The notes under the pieces were generated by a model. That model was not told the DNA's origin and searched no databases. It was given only the letters and a program-made list of their open reading frames with translations. Shown piece by piece: positions 63,301 through 64,000 of a DNA stretch of 64,000 bases; positions within the stretch are counted from its first letter, which is position 1; each line of letters opens with the position of its first letter. The position numbers were made by a program, and so were the translations under genes. This stretch comes from Parasponia andersonii (Eukaryota; Streptophyta; Magnoliopsida; Rosales; Cannabaceae). Location of the stretch: positions 95,470 through 159,469 of the forward strand of contig JXTB01000503.1 in assembly GCA_002914805.1 (NCBI GenBank), in the 5' to 3' direction.

Positions 63301-63793
63301 ATCTGGAGATTAATTTCTATTACATTGTAAAACAGCTTTGCAGCAAACTGGGGTTTGTTTCGCAATACGAATTCAATTGGAGCTTCCAGATTTAGTTTAT
63401 AATCTGAAAGGCTTAACATGGCAGGTACATTTGGGTATCTGACAAAGCAATTTGTACTCCTCTTTCATGTAACCAGTGGTAGTTGAAAGGTTAGGAATCT
63501 TGAGACTGCTATTTGTATGATTAATATACAGACAACTCCTGAATTTCCTAGATTTTCCTAGATTCTATACAGACAACCCCTTCTAAGTTTTTCCTACAAA
63601 TTTCTTTACATACCAGTGAGAAAATGATAAGCAATGACTGACAAAACCATTAAGGACTAGTAGAAATATTGAAGCCACCAATGAAAAAGCGGCTTACAAG
63701 ATCAAGATCTTCTTTCTCCATGATTTCAATATCTGCAATTTGACTTTCATAACGTCGTCTCAAATATGCTTCGACATCCATTTCCATTTGGTC
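38722..63793 (-). CDS. POL2: DNA polymerase epsilon catalytic subunit (5' end outside window)
   Basis: This is the leading-strand replicative polymerase and 3'-5' exonuclease. Forty-six coding exons in consistent phase (high to low): 63793-63698, 62924-62764, 62550-62462, 62363-62146, 61208-61122, 60991-60857, 60008-59886, 58451-58368, 56835-56671, 56538-56362, 54605-54492, 54214-54110, 53135-53017, 52877-52736, 52640-52546, 52282-52177, 52044-51965, 51881-51705, 51476-51389, 51220-51140, 51067-50924, 50422-50327, 50232-50032, 49602-49548, 49472-49330, 49118-48676, 47970-47823, 47730-47533, 47429-47355, 46941-46751, 46348-46165, 46070-46006, 45460-45328, 45232-45131, 45042-44959, 44679-44605, 44327-44268, 44176-43914, 43753-43705, 41858-41698, 41615-41549, 40955-40845, 40677-40507, 40407-40195, 39506-39400, 39082-38722. 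This gives 2113 residues (2128 if the exon ending at 43914 starts at 44221). No disabling lesion was seen. The family and plant identity are firm; roughly the first hundred residues are missing. Confidence 0.96.
41859..43704 (-). other. Large POL2 intron with dispersed repeat
   Basis: This 1.85 kb intron holds poly-T runs and, around 43240-43540, a GC-richer block with repeated GGGCC/CGGCCC words (for example CTCGGCTCGGCCCGGC) typical of a dispersed plant repeat. Borders are not clear and there is no coding content. Confidence 0.45.
49330..54214 (-). other. POL2: POL2 polymerase domain exons
   Basis: Motif A is DVAAMYPNI (near 54139-54158), in the form typical of epsilon rather than the SLYPS of other B-family enzymes. 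Motif B is NSFYGYVMR in exon 52044-51965. Motif C is ELDTDGIW (Asp pair near 51761-51769). Thumb segments such as [19 protein letters not shown] follow. The palm also shows RENSFYVD (exon 52640-52546), where I expect RENPFYVD from other eukaryotes. Confidence 0.94.
51295..51334 (+). repeat. (GATAAT/TAA)n microsatellite in a POL2 intron
   Basis: A run of GATAATAAT triplet-type repeats lies in the intron between the exons at 51476-51389 and 51220-51140. Confidence 0.9.
54831..55043. mobile_element. MITE, about 0.2 kb foldback (copy 2)
   Basis: Inverted ends share GTGACATGTGAGTTATCA (left) with ATGACAAGTGAGTTATCA (reverse complement of right). The right edge reads GGGACCTAGCATTATCC, like the GGTACCTCAAACATTATCC edge of the copy at 30388-30596. 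It lies in the POL2 intron between exons 56538-56362 and 54605-54492. Confidence 0.65.
55245..55972. mobile_element. Probable hAT-like non-autonomous insertion in a POL2 intron
   Basis: The left edge CACGTTTACCAATTAG and the reverse complement of the right edge, TGTGTTTACTAATCCG, are alike, and the flanking AATTCCAAT/GGAATT words recur inverted. The middle (55480-55760) looks like an additional insertion with an LTR-like pyrimidine-rich tail. The exact borders and target duplication are uncertain. Confidence 0.4.
56865..57160. repeat. Tandem 148-bp duplication in a POL2 intron
   Basis: Two copies begin GTTTCTTAT at 56865 and 57013 and both contain GAATCCTAACTCT, AGAAGATTCATTA and GGGAATCAGCAAAAATCCT. 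A few substitutions separate them. The intron still has normal ends at exons 58451-58368 and 56835-56671. Confidence 0.9.
57161..58367. other. POL2 intronic DNA, nothing recognised
   Basis: This is AT-rich intron sequence. A plus-strand ORF at 57467-57700 has no similarity that I recognise. Confidence 0.5.
58452..59885. other. POL2 intronic DNA, possible old insertion
   Basis: A 1.4 kb intron with a short GA run near 58741, a poly-T run near 58798 and a stretch (58900-59400) that resembles non-coding retroelement sequence. No partner copy or coding remnant is visible here. Confidence 0.35.
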
Positions 63794-64000
63794 CTACAAC
63801 AATAAGACATATAGGACTTAACATGATCGTCATCTCATCTCACGATCACCATTGTCATCATCGGTGATAGAACTTAATAGTGTTAATTGTCATCCTCATG
63901 AGAAACAAATGCAGAAATTAACCCATAGTTAGAGATGTGTCTTAACATCCATAATCCCATTTGGTCAAGTGAGCAGAAAGAATTGATAGAACATAACATC
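63794..64000 (-). other. POL2 intron at window edge
   Basis: The acceptor TTGTAG precedes the first visible exon (63793). The remaining 207 bases are intron; the upstream exons encoding the N-terminus lie outside. Confidence 0.7.

Overview
The window looks like eudicot nuclear DNA. It is AT-rich, its genes are split by many short GT-AG introns, the intergenic space holds decayed plant transposons, and the protein-coding exons match plant families closely. I cannot name the species. One base is ambiguous (N at 31459), as expected of an assembled genome.

Three genes can be built exon by exon with consistent reading frame. (1) On the + strand, 12989-16920, is a plant aldo/keto reductase, apparently the counterpart of the Arabidopsis At2g27680 NAD(P)-linked oxidoreductase. 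It has nine exons and two competing, homologous first exons. (2) On the - strand, 29497 down to 23857, is a 176-residue plant protein with six coding exons. Its four N-terminal cysteines are spaced exactly C-x9-C-x9-C-x9-C, a CHCH-like pattern, followed by a predicted coiled coil. Its start codon sits in a 7-nt coding piece and its untranslated leader may reach back to about 34.47 kb. (3) On the - strand, 63793 down to 38722, is the DNA polymerase epsilon catalytic subunit (POL2). Forty-six coding exons are visible; the first roughly 100 residues lie beyond the window edge.

Mobile DNA fills most of the rest. At 4653-10727 is a decayed Ty3/gypsy chromovirus on the - strand with two LTRs, a primer-binding site, gag, protease, RT, RNase H, integrase and chromodomain, all broken by stops and frame changes. 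At 18565-21330 is a degenerate CACTA-type element with a Ulp1-like protease region and a clear right terminus. A copia-type remnant lies inside the last intron of the cysteine-rich gene. At 32667-34067 is a 1.4 kb element with 14-bp terminal inverted repeats and TAA target-site copies (PIF/Harbinger-like). At 34771-37065 is a Mutator-like non-autonomous element filled with two opposed TCGA-rich minisatellite arrays. Two members of one MITE family lie at 30.4 kb and 54.9 kb.

The strongest leads are the duplicated, splice-compatible first exons of the reductase, the evenly spaced four-cysteine motif in the second gene, and the unusual repeat architecture of the Mutator-like element. The genes have no obvious shared pathway. 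No operon-like organisation is expected or seen.
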